64,000 nucleotides of DNA. Source: Chara braunii (lineage: Eukaryota; Streptophyta; Charophyceae; Charales; Characeae). Shown piece by piece: positions 43,355 to 57,000 of this stretch (the stretch's first letter is position 1; each line of letters starts with the position of its first letter). The position numbers and the translations under genes were made by a program. The notes beneath the pieces were generated by a model. It was not told the origin of the DNA. It saw only the letters and a list, made by a program, of their open reading frames with translations, and searched no databases. The stretch is from the NCBI GenBank assembly GCA_003427395.1, contig BFEA01000006.1:2684515-2748514 (forward strand). Reading direction: 5' to 3'.

Positions 43355-43940
43355 GTGGCCATTAACGCGCCGCGACTTTCGATGGTAAGCGCGGGTTGTG
43401 GCTGTCTTTTACTGGTGGCACTCGGAGCACGGGGTTCGGGGCCATCACCATCCTCGCGGGTTGTGGCTGGCTTTTACTCCTCAAGGGATGCCATCACCAT
43501 CCTCGCGGGTTTCGTTACCGAGGCTGGGCTCGAATTTGGTGTACTGGTGGAACGCTATGGGTGTCGCGCTGTCTGATTAATCGTTGGTGTCGCTCGTGGC
43601 AAACCTCATAATCCGACAAGGATGGACTCAGGCGAAGGCTATGCGTTCGTTGTTCGGCCTCCGTCCGGGTTCGTCGGACGAATCCCGTGGCTCGGTACTC
43701 GCTTGCTTGCTGGCACTCGGAGCACGGGGTTCGGGGCCAGTAGGGGCCGATCACGGGCCACGGGGCAGCAGTTAGGCAATGAAAGGGCGAAGGTTGTACG
43801 TTCTCTGTTCGGCCTCCGTCCGGGTTCATCGAATGAATCCCGTGGCTCGGTACTCGCTGTCTTGTTGGCACTCGGAGCACGGGGTCCGGGGCCAGTAGGG
43901 GCCGATCGCGGGCCACTAGGCAGCCGTTAGGCAATGAAAG
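43355..43940. repeat. GC-rich nested tandem repeats
   Basis: A 155-bp unit occurs twice (TGTTCGGCCTCCGTCCGGGTT at 43651 and 43806). It includes GGCACTCGGAGCACGGGG and GGCCAGTAGGGGCCGAT. Related shorter repeats (CATCACCATCCTCGCGGG, GCGGGTTGTGGCTG) precede it at 43385-43510. The open frames of 60-140 codons follow from the repetition. Confidence 0.8.
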
Positions 43941-44434
43941 GGCAGTACGAGGCGGTAAGGAGGGACGTATGTCTCGATGATGACGACACCCGGCTCGACG
44001 ATGACGAGGCTCGCGTATGAATTGGGGAATTGGGAGGGAAAAGGGATCACGCTTAAGGCCCAGTCAATGTCCCACTCACAGACACATTCGTTTTCAGTCC
44101 GAAAGGGGAATTTCAGAGGGTTGGGTCTGGGTCCCGTGAGAAGGCAGACGTTCTTCCACTCCCAGTATTCTCGGAACCGTCGATGTCTCAGGCTTTTCCG
44201 ATCCGTGGCGTGGAAGGGAGTACTACTATCCATGCCGTCGGAAATTTGCAAGTTTAGACATGGGTTCAAACGCGGGTACTACTAAACAACCCCAGAATCT
44301 ACGAATTTCTAAGCCAGGAAGTAACCAGCCCACGTAGTCGATACTTCATATACCCCTTACATCTCATAACTCTAAACGAGCAAACCACACAAAAAACGCA
44401 AATAAACGGCAACAACATCAGAACACAAACAAAT
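43941..44434. other. No gene seen
   Basis: Single-copy spacer between the GC-rich repeats and the retroelement fragment. Short frames only. Confidence 0.5.
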
Positions 44435-44803
44435 TTGTTGAACATCACCATAACTATCACGAACCCACAAGATGGACAATACACAATAAGCAAATATGAC
44501 AAGAGAAGGGAACTTGACTTCCCCATCACACGATTCATCCAAGCCAACTCAAACAGACCACTCCAGCAGTCGCTCAACCTCCTAATACCACAAATCATCA
44601 CAATCATGACGATCGAAATAGAAGACGATAACGCTGCAGAAGAAATCATACTAACGATACACTCACTCCAAAATAATGACTTCAAAATACATAGACTGGT
44701 TGGCATCGCAAAAAAGGTACTAAATAACCCCATGAACTACCAACCGTTTCGATGCAACCCAGAAAGTGTACTACGGCATCTATTATTGAAGATGCAGAAC
44801 TAG
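44435..44803 (+). CDS. Possible retroelement RT-C-terminal fragment, 122 codons
   Basis: The frame contains L-D-F-P-I-T-R-F, then S-N-R-P-L-Q-Q-S-L-N, then I-H-S-L-Q-N-N-D-F and L-V-G-I-A-K-K. The order F-P-x-T-R-F / S-N-R-P-x-x-Q-S-x-N / L-x-x-N-x-F / L-x-x-I-A resembles the region after the RT core in some retroelements of algae and plants. This is from memory and not verified. There is no catalytic motif, and it is cut at the junction with the inverted large unit (44851). Confidence 0.35.
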   Translation: MLNITITITNPQDGQYTISKYDKRRELDFPITRFIQANSNRPLQQSLNLLIPQIITIMTIEIEDDNAAEEIILTIHSLQNNDFKIHRLVGIAKKVLNNPMNYQPFRCNPESVLRHLLLKMQN

Positions 44804-45754
44804 AAACACACACTAGAAACAATACCTACATACAATACCAGCTCTTAAGAGGCCCGCCATAGCCAACTCCCTCCATATCCCCGCGCAGTAGCTTTCTGTA
44901 GTAGCTCGTCTTCTACTAACTCTCTCACTAATCTAACTTCACCATCACGTTCACAATGGTCAAAACCCCCCGTCTCAGACCTTCCCCCGCCCGTTTTCAT
45001 CCAGGATCGGGCGGTCTTCACATTTCTTCACTCCCATTCTCTCTTTGCTAGCTCCCGCCATATCTCGGCGCTGACTATCTTTTTCTGATCTCTCCTTCTG
45101 CTAAGCCTTTCGTCAACTCTAATGCTACTTCCACACCCGCCCGGTCCAATAATCTCTCCCTTCTACCTTTCTTGGCCGATTCTAGTAGGAGATGGGCAGA
45201 TTACAATCCCTCCTTCCCACCATGCTTATCTCTCCGTTGCCTTCTTCGAATGCATCTGGCCCAAACTCGTGCGGGGTTCACTCCCTCTTCGCGTGCACCT
45301 TGCCTGAAAGGCCGTCCGGACTCATTCACTCCCCTTTCCACCTTGTTGACTCCCTCCGCTTACCCCGTTTTGTTGCTAACGCACTCCACATCCTCTCTCT
45401 CATTCTCCTCGTTCGTCCCCATCTTCCTCGTAGCTGCCTGCTTTGATCCAACTCCTTCCACCTTCTGTATCGGATGTACCCGGCGCAAAAATGCGTCCGG
45501 GTTCTTTCACCTCTCCCTTGCTGCCATAGCGGCCAGCGCGGTCTCTCTCTTGCTGCCACAGCGGCCAGCCCGGTCTTTCCCCGCCGTCTGTCACTCCGCT
45601 GCCTGGCCTTCCACCTCCTGGTCCCCCTGGCAGCGCTGCATGGCCTGCCGATGCGTTCCACCACCAAGGCAAAAGTAGAAGAGGAAGGCCAACGACGATC
45701 CTGCTCTGCATCCCACCCTTCATAGGTGCCATCCTCGCACAGGGGTCATGCTAA

Positions 45755-46635
45755 CCTTCTATGTGTCGTCCCAATTCTAGCGCATGTCCCGGAGGATGTG
45801 TGCTGGAGCATCAGTTCCAAGGCACTGTTGTGGAACAGGCTAGCCTTACGCAACTTAGAGTGAGTTTATTCCTTCTTCAGTTGGAGGCTCCGGGATTCGA
45901 ACTTGACTCTGTGTTCCAACAGTCTGTACCAAATAGGCCAGGCCCTTGAGCCTTAACGTTGGTCAGCATCGACGCTGGCCTCAACGGCCGTGCTCACACT
46001 CAAGCTTCTCGCAGCAGATCATGGGAAGCGGGTGGTGTACTCGATCCCATACCCTGGCCAGGTTCAGGCCTTTCCCCCCCCCTTTTTTTTTGTATGGGTC
46101 ATGTCAACCTCTGTCTGTGTCGCCCTAAATCTCTTTTATTTATTTACTTATTGATTGATTGATTGACGTCCCGAAGGACCAAAGGCAAATCCCACAATGA
46201 GGCTGCACAATCAAATCCGGGACTGGATCTGCATTCCAGCAATTCGTGGGTATGTCGACTGGGCCGAGCCAGTTGGCCTCACTACCAGTCCCGCAACTGG
46301 TGCCAGGCTTATTGCAGAAGTTACCTCCCAGGACTACAACTCAGGGAGCAACAAGCCCACGGAGTTTCGGTCACAGCACATGCCCAAACGCAGGCGACCG
46401 CCACTTCAGTTGGGGTATTATCTCAACTTTAACGGACATCCCGAAGGACCAACCTGTGGGCATGGCCATGAGGTAATACCTCGGGACTGGCTGGCCCCTA
46501 GGTAACTCAGAAAGTACGTTACTCTGGGCATCTGATTGTATCTGGGCTCAAGCAGAGGTCTATATTTTCAACAGTTCTGTGTGTACCAACTGAGCTTAGC
46601 CCATTGGTACCCTTGCGAGCCCCGGAACCAGCACC
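45755..46635 (-). mobile_element. Three tandem SINE modules, family C (inverted unit)
   Basis: Same order on the minus strand as 18545-19420, including the AATAAATAAA-type tail (46135-46165). Confidence 0.6.
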
Positions 46636-47081
46636 TGGGCTGTCTCCCAATTGGAACCAAGGGGTATATAAGGATGAGTAAAAAAATTTAAAAAGAACAG
46701 TGGAACGGGGAGGGTTTTAAGGTGCACAACTGTGCAGTCTGCCCCGCTGTGGATCTCCCTACCGTGCCCTGTGCCGCCCCGTCCGGACACAGTTTGCATC
46801 TTTCTGGTCCCAACTGGCATGCTCTCACTCAAACTTCCCACAGCAGACAGCGGGACTGGGTGGTATGCCTCCAACTGCGGCGTCCCAGCCAAACACCCCG
46901 CCTGACGATGTCTTTCGCTTGGATCGGACAGGCATCGAGGGTCTGCGTCCTGGACCGAGTTTGGGTGTGTATTTACAACAGTTCAGTGGTGTGTCCACTA
47001 AATTATGTACTTGAGTCACGGCCGGATCTGGTGCCACCGCCGGACCGTGTTCAGAAACACAACACAACCACAATAAAATAA

Positions 47082-47385
47082 AATGAAAAATAATAATAAT
47101 AATAATAAATAATAATAATAATAAATAACTAATAATAATAAAACTTAGAAAAAACCTTCTTGGAAGTGGAACTGGGGGGGGGATCGTTGGTGTCTGGTCC
47201 TATCCCACGGGCTCGGAATTCCTTGCAAAAAGCCAAGAGGGATAGTCCCACGGGACCCTCAACCCCTTGGCTCACTCCGACGCGCTCCTCCGCTGCTCCG
47301 CTGTTGGCTGCTGGCTTCGAACCCGAGGTCTGCTGGGTGAAAGTCTAGCACTATAACCAATAGGGCTAAGCCCAAGCTTGGGTGT
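47082..47385 (-). mobile_element. tRNA-derived SINE-like element, family B (inverted unit)
   Basis: Homologous to 17965-18265. The AAT-repeat tail is at 47082-47148. The B-box complement lies near 47318. Confidence 0.6.
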
Positions 47386-47462
47386 AGCAGGCGTCATTCT
47401 CCATATAAAGAGTATTTGCGGCTGGCTTAGGTATGTTGAAGTGCACCAAGGCCTGCGCTTGG

Positions 47463-48435
47463 TTTTACCTTCGAGCCCGTAGTCACCGCACACCCTAATT
47501 ACCATCTCTGGAAAGTGGTGCTGGCTCACCCCGCTTGGTATGGGCTCGCTCCTTATACTAACCACTCATCTACCTAGGTCAACGCGCGCCCTCAAGCGCG
47601 TGCCCTAATTACTACCCCAGACAACACCACGTCCGATGGCGCACGCCGCAGATGGACCCTGGTTACTTCAATAAAAGGGGAAGCTCTCCCTGTCTTAATT
47701 AAAGCTAAAAATCTTGCCGGCGGAAACGCCGGCTCTATAACATCAAGAGAAAAAAAAATCATCATGCGCGCCTTAAAACCGCGCGCCCACCCACACTTTG
47801 CCCCCGTCAACCATTCAGTCAACGCGAACCAATCTTAACTGCAACTCCGCACGGTATACTCAACTCCTGAACAAACCTTATCGTCTGTCACTTGGAAAAA
47901 CCAGGGCGGATACCCTTGTAAGGGTATTCGCGCCGACAGCTTACGGGACCTTATTAAGCGACGTCCCCGTCGAGTCGGATAATCAAAATGCTATCAATTC
48001 AACCACAACTCCAAATGCTGATGCAAAAAACACCAATCCGATTGGTCGACTGACTCCGTTCGAGCGATAACCAAACAGTACCCAATACGTCTCGCTGCTG
48101 CCACGGTTTTAACCCGGGTCTCCTGCCAACGCAGGTGTACTAGATCATTACTACAACATAGAGTTCATGCTGAGTAGTTGTTGGTAATCCTCTTTCTTTG
48201 TCCTAGACATCTGCGGGTTCATCGTTGGGTGTCCTGTTTAGTCATCGTCCTGCATGCACGGTCATAACTTAGGACGAGGGCCCTAACCGAGACCTTTATA
48301 AGGCACTCCCGCCTTTGTCACACAATATTCACAAAAATATATATAATTTTTATCACAGATCTCTCCTGCATTCTAGTACAGTAGAGTCAGGTCTCCATCT
48401 TGGCCCACCATAGTCTGGTTGATTGAGCCAGATCT
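47463..48435 (-). other. Segment shared with unit 2 but absent from unit 1
   Basis: Counterpart of 30021-30992, including the tRNA-like block (about 48100-48150). Confidence 0.65.
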
Positions 48436-50574
48436 ACGGCCCGTCACGTTGTTATTTTAGCAACGGTACCCTCGTTGGTTGTGCAACGATGGACGATTCT
48501 CCTGATAAATTATACTATTAGGACTCACAAAAAAATACGACTTAACTCTTATCCCTACGACATCCTGCGGGAATAAGACTCATTCAGGCGGCCACACCCC
48601 TCAAGCCTCACCGTTTGGTGAGTCGTGGTCCCGCTGCCAGGTTGCGCCGGTCAGCGGCCCTCGCTAGGAGTTAGGTTCCACAGCTCCAGCGATGCTAAGT
48701 ATAGCGCCTTAGCTTGGCCTCACAACATATGTTTTAAGATTAGCATCATAGTGACTGGACGGTGTGTCGCATTAATCTCAGGCCTATTACGGGACTGCGC
48801 AAAGGTCTGACTCACTCAAGTCTCAGAGGCATTTACCAGCTCTCTATAGGACAACATAGAGAATTTGGCGTCCTCAACTCAAGGGGAACCAAAAAAAACC
48901 TCAAAGTCACGCACGTACTTAAAGTTGAGCAAACTCAACTCAAGGATGAGCAGGATAATCCCTACCTTAGAGTCACTCTGTCTTATCAGTTCCTTACCAG
49001 ACCTTATTGTTAAACTCTCACTCGCTCCTTAAAATATATCTCTTCGGCTAGTTTTGATCATACGATAATAAGAATAATAAAAATAATAACAATAGTAATC
49101 ATATATGTATTGCAATGTTATGTATCGTAATGGAGAAATAATCATGAATAAATAATGATACCACAATTACGAATGTTTTCGAATGCAACAATAATAAAAG
49201 TATTATATTATACTCCCCGAGGCTTTGATAAAAGTATATTGTGTCGAGGGGCAGTGTAATCCTTTCTCAAAGAGATGACATCTTATTCCTGAGCCCCGCT
49301 CAAGGATCAAGCCTCACTGCATCTCCCTCCGATTCCAGCACTTGCACCTTGCAGACCCTTGCCGATGAAGCAGACAACCTTACCATACATACTCCCGGAT
49401 GGTCTATCCCTTCTCATGTAGATGAACCTACTTAACACAAAAATAGTTGGGGCTTCACCCCCTACCTCTCTGTGGCAGGCAGTAGCCGTCTTCCTCACAG
49501 GCCATTGTCAAACAAGGTCCAAACACTTTTCTCCTATTCAGTAGTAGTGTAGTCATTTTATCACAAAGATTAGATGACAACACCCCACTATGGACCAGTA
49601 ACAAGTTCCGGCGTGGGTCTCACTACCACCTTCAAGACTATATTATAATTTCTTCAAAGCCATCTTTCAGGGAACTAATAACATAGGGTTGCAACTTTCG
49701 TGGGGTAGCCTTCACACATTGACCATTTCCTCGCGAGATTTACTTTCTCAAGGAGTTGGTCACTCCATTCACCTCCGAATCCGCATTGGACGTGGATTCT
49801 GTGTAATATCTCTAACCTCTTTTAAAAGATCAACCCATGCATGTAGATAAAACAACATGGATATGAATGAATAATTCAGATAACACAGCTCCAACGGGTT
49901 ATATATAGCCAGAACAAAATCAGATGGACAGCTCACGAATAAGACTCGTATAGATAACATCAGGCACATAGTCTTGTATGAGTCAACATTAAAATATGCT
50001 TACTTAGATAGAATTTCTGATGCAGATGGATGAATTTCGTACATAGACTGACAAGTATACTCTTAGAATCATAACTCAAATGCTTAAATAGATAGAATGT
50101 TACACGTTTTCTTCTTACAAAAATCCTTAGAAAATACCTCTTTCTTAGCCAAGTTATTTCCCATCGCTAGAGTACCGTGATACAGCCATAACAACTTAGG
50201 CAGCTCATTAACTCTGTTTAAATACCAAAGATTCTTTCTTGGGTAACCGAATATGCAGAGTCGCACCAAATGCGAATGACGATCAATCTATGGCATTAGA
50301 TACGGAGAACATCATCATGATTACCCTCTTGTACCTTGATCCGCAAATGTATAATTAAAGTTGTCACTACTAGGTGTCATCGTATACAAACATCCTTATC
50401 TCGCACTACCTTTCAATAGTGTAATACCATCAGAACCATCAACACGCTACTCACCACCCATTCACCTAACGCCATTAACAAAATTTTGTCGTTGTGCCTG
50501 GATCATCAACCTGCACTTAACCTGGGTTCGCTCTCTTAAGGACCCCGGTAGGCAGCCGAGATCCCCGGCAACGA
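48436..50574. other. No gene seen
   Basis: Inverted equivalent of the 15232-17888 stretch, shortened by the deletion joining near 48876. Confidence 0.55.
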
Positions 50575-50990
50575 CGTCACCTGTCGCGCGCATCGGTCCC
50601 GCACGGGGACCCTCCAGGCCGCGTCATGCAGGATTGTTCAGGACTTGTCGCGAAGAGCGTTTGCCGCTCCGGCCGAGTGCGCCAGTCGTACCTCTCGCAA
50701 GCCCCTACGATAGAATAGGGTCACACGAGGCACCGCTTACCTCCAGCTACGGAAGTTGTCACCATCCCTTAGGTGGGCATATCCCCGCTTAGCTACCGAA
50801 CCAAATGCGAAGGCTTTTCGTATGCAATTGCAGAGGTGGCCCAACTGAGGGCGTTTCTCGTTCGCTGTAGCATAGGGGGGTACGCGTGGTCGAACGCCCA
50901 GAATCGAACCCGTACGCGAATCGACGCACTGGGGGGCTGAAGTCCCAGACACGATCCGACGCCGGTCGACTAGGACGTGTTACACACACC
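50575..50990 (-). mobile_element. SINE-like element, family A (inverted unit)
   Basis: Reverse complement of the 14815-15231 type. The tRNA-like head lies at 50885-50990. Confidence 0.6.
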
Positions 50991-51275
50991 ACGCGTTACG
51001 CCACAATACTCACAATTACCAACACATAATACGTGAGGACACACCACAAACAACACCACAACGCAACAAACTCATAGTCCCTTCACTATCCGACCCATAA
51101 CTCTTTGCAGCCAGACTCAGATAGGTATCGTGCGCGGGGCTTTCGTATAAAAATCGAACGAGTGCACGGCCTTCTCATGTCAACCAGCCATGCGGACATA
51201 CGCAATCATTCGCGCTGATGGGGTACTACGTGGTACTCGTAGCCCTGCGGCCCTTGATAATCTCGGGGGCTGCGT

Positions 51276-51455
51276 TCGACATTCAAGTGTCGACTGACAG
51301 GCACTTTGAGGGGTAATCTCTCGATGCCAGACAATCGCCATGTGCGGTTGAAGACCACACCCTCTTCTGCACCTTGTGCAGAGGGTTTGAGTAGACAGCT
51401 TCAGAGCTGTCGTGGTAGCCAAAGATCAAGGGGTTTGACTTTGACGGCTGCCATG
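51276..51455 (-). repeat. Cluster of five stem-loops (inverted copy)
   Basis: Same stems as 14345-14523. Single changes weaken the outer stem of the largest hairpin (GTGG is read as ATGG near 51453). Confidence 0.65.
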
Positions 51456-51674
51456 GATTTCAACGTCCAACTATATTAATTCTAAAAAGCAAAAGATAAC
51501 AAGGGATCTCCTTTTTCTCTCAGTGTAAAACTTACTTAATCACTATGCACGGCCTCAATGGGTCGAGCGGACACAAGAAACATGATATAAAAGTCATGAG
51601 ATAGGAGACGATCACTCTCACAATCACGGTGTGACTTCCTTCAAATATATATACATATGATCATACGCAAAACC

Positions 51675-53537
51675 GAGGGTTGTCCCTTGACTCCTCTATT
51701 ATTCGTGATACTGATGGAAAACTTGTTATGTAATATTCGGGCCCACTCTCAAATCAAGGGTTTTGTACAAGTTAGACGTAATATAAGGTAAAGGCCCTTG
51801 CGGACGATCTTCTTGCCATCTCAAAAAACTCGGTCTCCTCGATGAATGCTTTGAAGGGCTGCTTCGACGAATGCTCGATTATGTCTGAAGCATCTGTTAA
51901 CTAGGCTAAATTTGTTTTTTTCCTTCATAGCTCTTTCTCCCCTTCGGTGAATTGGGGTATGAAACGTATAGAGGCCTTCAGCTTTGAGCGCTTTCTTGGG
52001 GTGCAGGTATATCTGCTCTCATGTACAGTAGATCAAGACGGCATTGTGTTACAACGAACACTACAGAGGATGTCCATGTGGGGCAAAGCCCCTCACCTGT
52101 CCATCGACGGTGGGGTAATGTTGGTCAACGATGCTCTTTTTGCCTTGCTTTGGTTTATGGCCGCCGTTAGACCTTTAGGAAGACAATTTTGTGGTCTGAT
52201 TCGCAGGAGAGCTGACAAATTTGTATGAAAACCTTTTGTGGGGGATAACCAGGGTTTCATGTCAAAAGTTGTTTGGGATATGCTCTGTTTTTCAAAGACG
52301 GAAGGATGCCTAGGACTAATAGACCTCCGACGAAAAAACAAAGCCATGCTTGTCCGCTGGATCATTAAGGTCATTTGCTCCTATGAGGAGTCTCATTGGA
52401 TCCTTATGGTTGAATCAATCCTCGTCTCATAATGGAATCTTCAGAGACCTTTTGATATTTGAACTTGCCTTTTATTGACCTCGTACTAGAACCGTGTGAT
52501 TAAATCATAATTTTGGAAAGCTGTGTTATCTGTCTGGCGGTTGTTCAAACCAAACTCATGGTTGCTATCGGTGTCCAAGGCTGAGATCCTCCTACAACCT
52601 TTATTCGAGAATCCGCACATTTGTAAATCGAATGGTAGTTGGTTTGCTGCAGATACCGCTTGCAACAACTTTGGGAGAAGACGGATTGAAAAAGGTGTAC
52701 TGCGTATTGCGGATATCTGAAACACCTTGGAAAGTCAATGGGTCTCCCCCTCAGCTACTAGGACGAAGTTGGGTTAACTCTAGTACGTGAAGGGGCAATG
52801 CCTAGTTGACTGGATGCACCCCACGGGTAGAAACTGCTTTAACTCGATCCTAGAGCTAAGGCTGGATCCTAAAATGTGGGGCTGGAAGGAAAAAGGTCAA
52901 GAAGGGGAGGATCGGGAGGATCGGGTGCTGCCTTTTTATACATTGGCACAGGAATCTGAATCCCAGTTGGCTGGATGCACCCCACGGGTAGAAACTGCTT
53001 TAACTCGATGTTGGAAACAACTAACCAGTGCTCCTAGTCCTCGCCTAGCTGCAACCTTATGGATGCTCTCTCTATTGACCACTCCGTCTGCAGTCAACTT
53101 AGCCTAGAGAGGGCTCAAAATGGAACCGGCCTGGAAAAAATGTAATTGGGCCCTTGAGTCCATTGTACATCTTCGGTACGATTGTCCTACCTCTAAAAAA
53201 AATTGGGATTGGTGGCAGGGATTTTGGGTGATGATTTCAAATAGTCGATTGAATTGGAACCGCGATTGTTTTTTTTTAGGGGGGGCTTCCGGACCACTTG
53301 GAAACAGGAAGAGGATGAGGTTATATAGTTCAAGTGGCACGTGCAGTTGGATGTAAGGTGATTTGGAAGGAACGAAACCGACGACTATTCGACAACCGAG
53401 AAATGTCGAACAAGGAAATCAGACAGTTGTTTAAGTCCTCTCTACGCCGCTTCATTCAGGAAGATTGGCAAAGAAAAGACAGAGGGAACTTCACTCGATG
53501 GTTTGAGGAAACATGGGGATTGGTGGTAAATTTGTGA
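51675..53537 (+). pseudogene. LINE ORF2 3' half, right-arm copy
   Basis: In plus orientation: G-C-P-L-T-P-L-L-F at about 51680, L-A-D-D-L-L-A (RT catalytic motif, F/Y-A-D-D type) at about 51800, then S-V-N-stop-A-K-F. These are followed by E-R-F-L-G-V (51990), F-S-K-T-E-G-C-L-G, N-N-F-G-R-R-R-I-E-K-G-V (52670), P-R-L-A-A-T-L-W-M-L (53040), W-D-W-W-Q-G-F-W and W-K-E-R-N-R-R-L-F to TGA at 53537. Frameshifts (for example between G-F-V-Q-V and A-D-D) and one stop show it is dead. A 48-bp block is repeated at about 52800 and 52965. It is somewhat better preserved than the left copy. Confidence 0.88.
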
Positions 53538-54029
53538 CACAAATAGAAGGAAGGCTGATTTTAAATAAATGGTTCTCATAATAAGACAATGGTGAGCCCA
53601 GGGCTTGAAAAACCTATATGCTCATGGTTGGATAATTAAAAAGTTGGAAGTATAGACAATTAATTGGTTTCATTGGTTCCTCTGGTTTGTTTGAAATTTA
53701 AACCTGGGTGCTCGGTTTTTCCTTTGCAGGAGGAGGGTCGGGGGACAGGTTGGTGGAGGAAGTGCTTGGTGGCTTATGGGGTCCCAGTGGGGTCCCATTG
53801 TCGTTCTAGACATTGCCATTTTAGAAGAGAGGCTAGTTTCTAGAGGTGGATTTTAAGTTTGTGCTTGTCTTTATGGGATCGTTTAACTTTTATGGACAGA
53901 AGGTTAATGACACTTTTTTTTTCCATTATGCTAGGAGTACTTGATTGGCAGTCCTGGTTTTTATCTTCTGACCAATGCTTTCACTAGCATTCTTGAAAAG
54001 TTTCAAGATTTACAATGTTGGTATGGTGC
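53538..54029 (+). other. Probable LINE 3' flank
   Basis: Mirror of 11746-12254. No ORF seen. Confidence 0.4.
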
Positions 54030-57000
54030 CCCCCCGTTCACGCAGAGGGGAGGAGGACGGAACGGACAATTTCAGACCTTCAAACATTTCACCGTTGACA
54101 ACCTTCACTACCGTCCAAGCAAGGAAGGGGGGAAGAACGGAAAAGACAATTTTATGCCTTCACCGATTTCACCACTTCAGTTCCTTCACAACCTTCACTA
54201 CCATCCAAGCAACAGGGGGAAAGGACGGAAGGGGCAATTTCAAGCCTTCACGAATTTCACCACTTCAGTTCCTTCACATCTTTCACTATCGTCTATGTAG
54301 AAGAGGGGGGACAATTTCATGTCTTCACCGATTTCACCACTTCAGTTTCTTCACAACCTTCACTACCATCCAAGCAACATGGGGGGAGGACGGAAGCGAC
54401 AATTTCAGACTTTCACAAATTTCACCACTTCAGTTTCTTCACATCTTTCACTTTGGTCTATGTAGGAGGGGGGGGGGGGGGGGGGGGNGGTTCATGCCTT
54501 CACTGATTTCACCACTTCAGCTCCTTCACAACCTTCACTACCGTCCAAGCAACATGGGGGAGGACGAAAGGGACAATTTCAGACCTTTACAAATTTCACC
54601 ACTTCAGTTCGTTCACAATTTTCACTACCATCCAAGCAAAGGGGGTGGAGGATGGAAGTGACAATTTCAGGTTTTTCTGGATTTCACCACTTCAGTTCCT
54701 TCACAACCTTCACTATCGTCTAGACAAGATGGGGGAAGGACGGAAGGGGCAATTTCAGGCCTTCATGAATTTCACCACTTCAGTTCCTTCACATCTTTCA
54801 CTGTCGTCTATGTAGGAGGGGGGGGAAGGGGGGGGCAATTTCATGCCTTCATCAATTTCACCACTTCAGTTCCTTCACAACCTTTACTACCGTCCAAGCA
54901 ACAGGGGAGTAGGACGGAAGGGACAATTTCAGGCATTCAAAGATTTCACCACTTCATTTCGTTCACAATCTTCACTACCATCACGTAAGGGGGGTGGAGG
55001 ATGGAAGTGACAATTTCAAACCTTCACGGATTTCACCACTTCAATTCCTTCACAACCATCTCTACCGTTCAAGCAAGAGCGGGGGAGGACGGAAGGGTCA
55101 ATCTCAGGTCTTTATAAATTTCACCACTTGAGTTCCTTCACATCTTTCATTATCGTCTATGTAGGAGGGGGCAGGGGGGGGGTGGGGATTTTATGCCTTC
55201 ACCGATTTCACCACTCCAGTTCCTTAATAACCTTCACTAATGTCCAAGCAACAGGGGGGAAGGACGGAAGGGGCAATTTCAGGCCTTCACAAATTTCACC
55301 ACTTCCGTTCGTTCACAATCTTTACTGCCGTCCAAACCAAGGGGGTGGAGGATGAAAAGAAACATTTCAAGCCTTCACAAATTTCACCACTTCAGTTCAT
55401 TCACATTCTTCAGTACCGTCCAAGCAAGGGGGGTAGAGGATGGAAGGGGCAATTTCATGCCTTTACCGATTTCACCACTTCAGTTCCTTCACATTTTTCA
55501 CTATCGTCTATGCAGGAGGGGGCGGGAGGGGGAGCAATTTCATTCCTTTACCGATCTCACCACGTCAGTTCCTTCACAACCTTCACAACTGTCCAAGCAA
55601 CAGGGGGGAAGAACGGAAGGGGCAATTTCATGCATTCACAAATTTCACCACTTCAGTTCGTTCATAATCTTCACTACCGTCCTAGCACGGGGGGTGGAGG
55701 ATGGAAAGGAACATTTCAGACCTTCACAAATTTCAGCACTTTAGTTCATTCACAGTCTTCACTACCATCCAACCAAGTGGGGTGGAGGATGGAAGGGGCA
55801 ATCCCATGCGTTCACCGATTTCACCACTTAAGTTCCTTCACAACCTTCACTACCGTCTAAGCAACAAGGAGGGGGGGACGGAAGGGGCAATTTCAGACCA
55901 TCACAAATTTTATCACTTCAGTTCATTTACAATCTTCACTACCGTCCAAACAAGGGGGGTGGAGGATGGAAGGGGCAATTTCATGCCTTCATGAATTTCA
56001 CCACTTCAGTTCCTTCACAACCTTCACTATCGTCCAAGCAACAGGGGGGGGGGGGGACGGAAGGAGCAATTTCATGCCTTCACAAATTTCACCACTTCAG
56101 TTCGTTCACAATCTTCACTACCGTCCAAGCAAGGGGGGAGGAGGACGGAATGAGCAATTTCAGACCTTCACAAATTTCACAACTTAAGTTCATTCACAAT
56201 CTTCACTACCGTCCAAGCAAGGGGGTGGAGGATGGAAGGGGTAATTTCATGTCTTCACGGATTTTACCACTTCAGTTTCACCACATCTTTCACTATCGTC
56301 TGTATAGGAGGGGGGGACGGGGGGAACCAATTTCATGCTTTCACTGATTTCACCACTACAGTTCTTTCACAACCTTCACTACTGTCCAAGCAACAAGGGG
56401 GAAGGACGGAAGAGGCAATTTCAGACCTTTACAAATTTCACTATTCAGTTTGTTCACAGTCTTCACTACCGTCCAAGTCAGGGGGGTCGAGAATGAAAGG
56501 GAATATTTCAGGCCTTCACAAATTTCACCACTTCAGCTCATTCACAGTCTTCACTGCCGTCCAATCAAGGGGGTTGGAGGATGAAAGGGACAATTTCATG
56601 CCTTCACCGATTTCACCACTTCAGTTACTTGACAACCTTCACTACCGTTTAAGCAACAAAGAGGGGGGGGGACAGAAGGGGCAATTTCAGACCTTCACAA
56701 ATTTCACCACTTCAGTTCATTCACAATCTTCACTACCGTCCAAGCAAGGGGGGTGGAGGATGGAAGGGGCAATTTCAGGCCTTCACGAATTTCACCACTT
56801 CTATTCCTTCACAACCTTCACTACCGTCCAAGCAACAGGGGGGGGGGACGGAAGGACCAATTTCATGCCTTCACAAATTTCACCACTTTAGTTCGTTCAC
56901 AATCTTCACTATCGTCCAAACAAGGGGGATGGAGGACGGAAGGGGTAATTTTAAGTCTTCACAAATTTCACCACTTTAGTTTATTCACTATCTTCACTAC

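Larger units (their letters stand above)
44851..51674 (-). repeat. Large non-coding unit, inverted partial copy
   Basis: Reverse complement of the first part of the unit (14125-20323). It shares with copy 2 the segments missing in copy 1 (47463-48435 and about 46760-46920) but lacks about 660 bp found at 28925-29580. It is joined to LINE RT sequence at 51674/51675, the same junction as 14124/14125. Confidence 0.9.

Noticed and set aside
43355-43940. Several ORFs of 60-140 codons on both strands
   Set aside because: GC-rich tandem repeats keep frames open. There is no conserved domain and frames exist on both strands.
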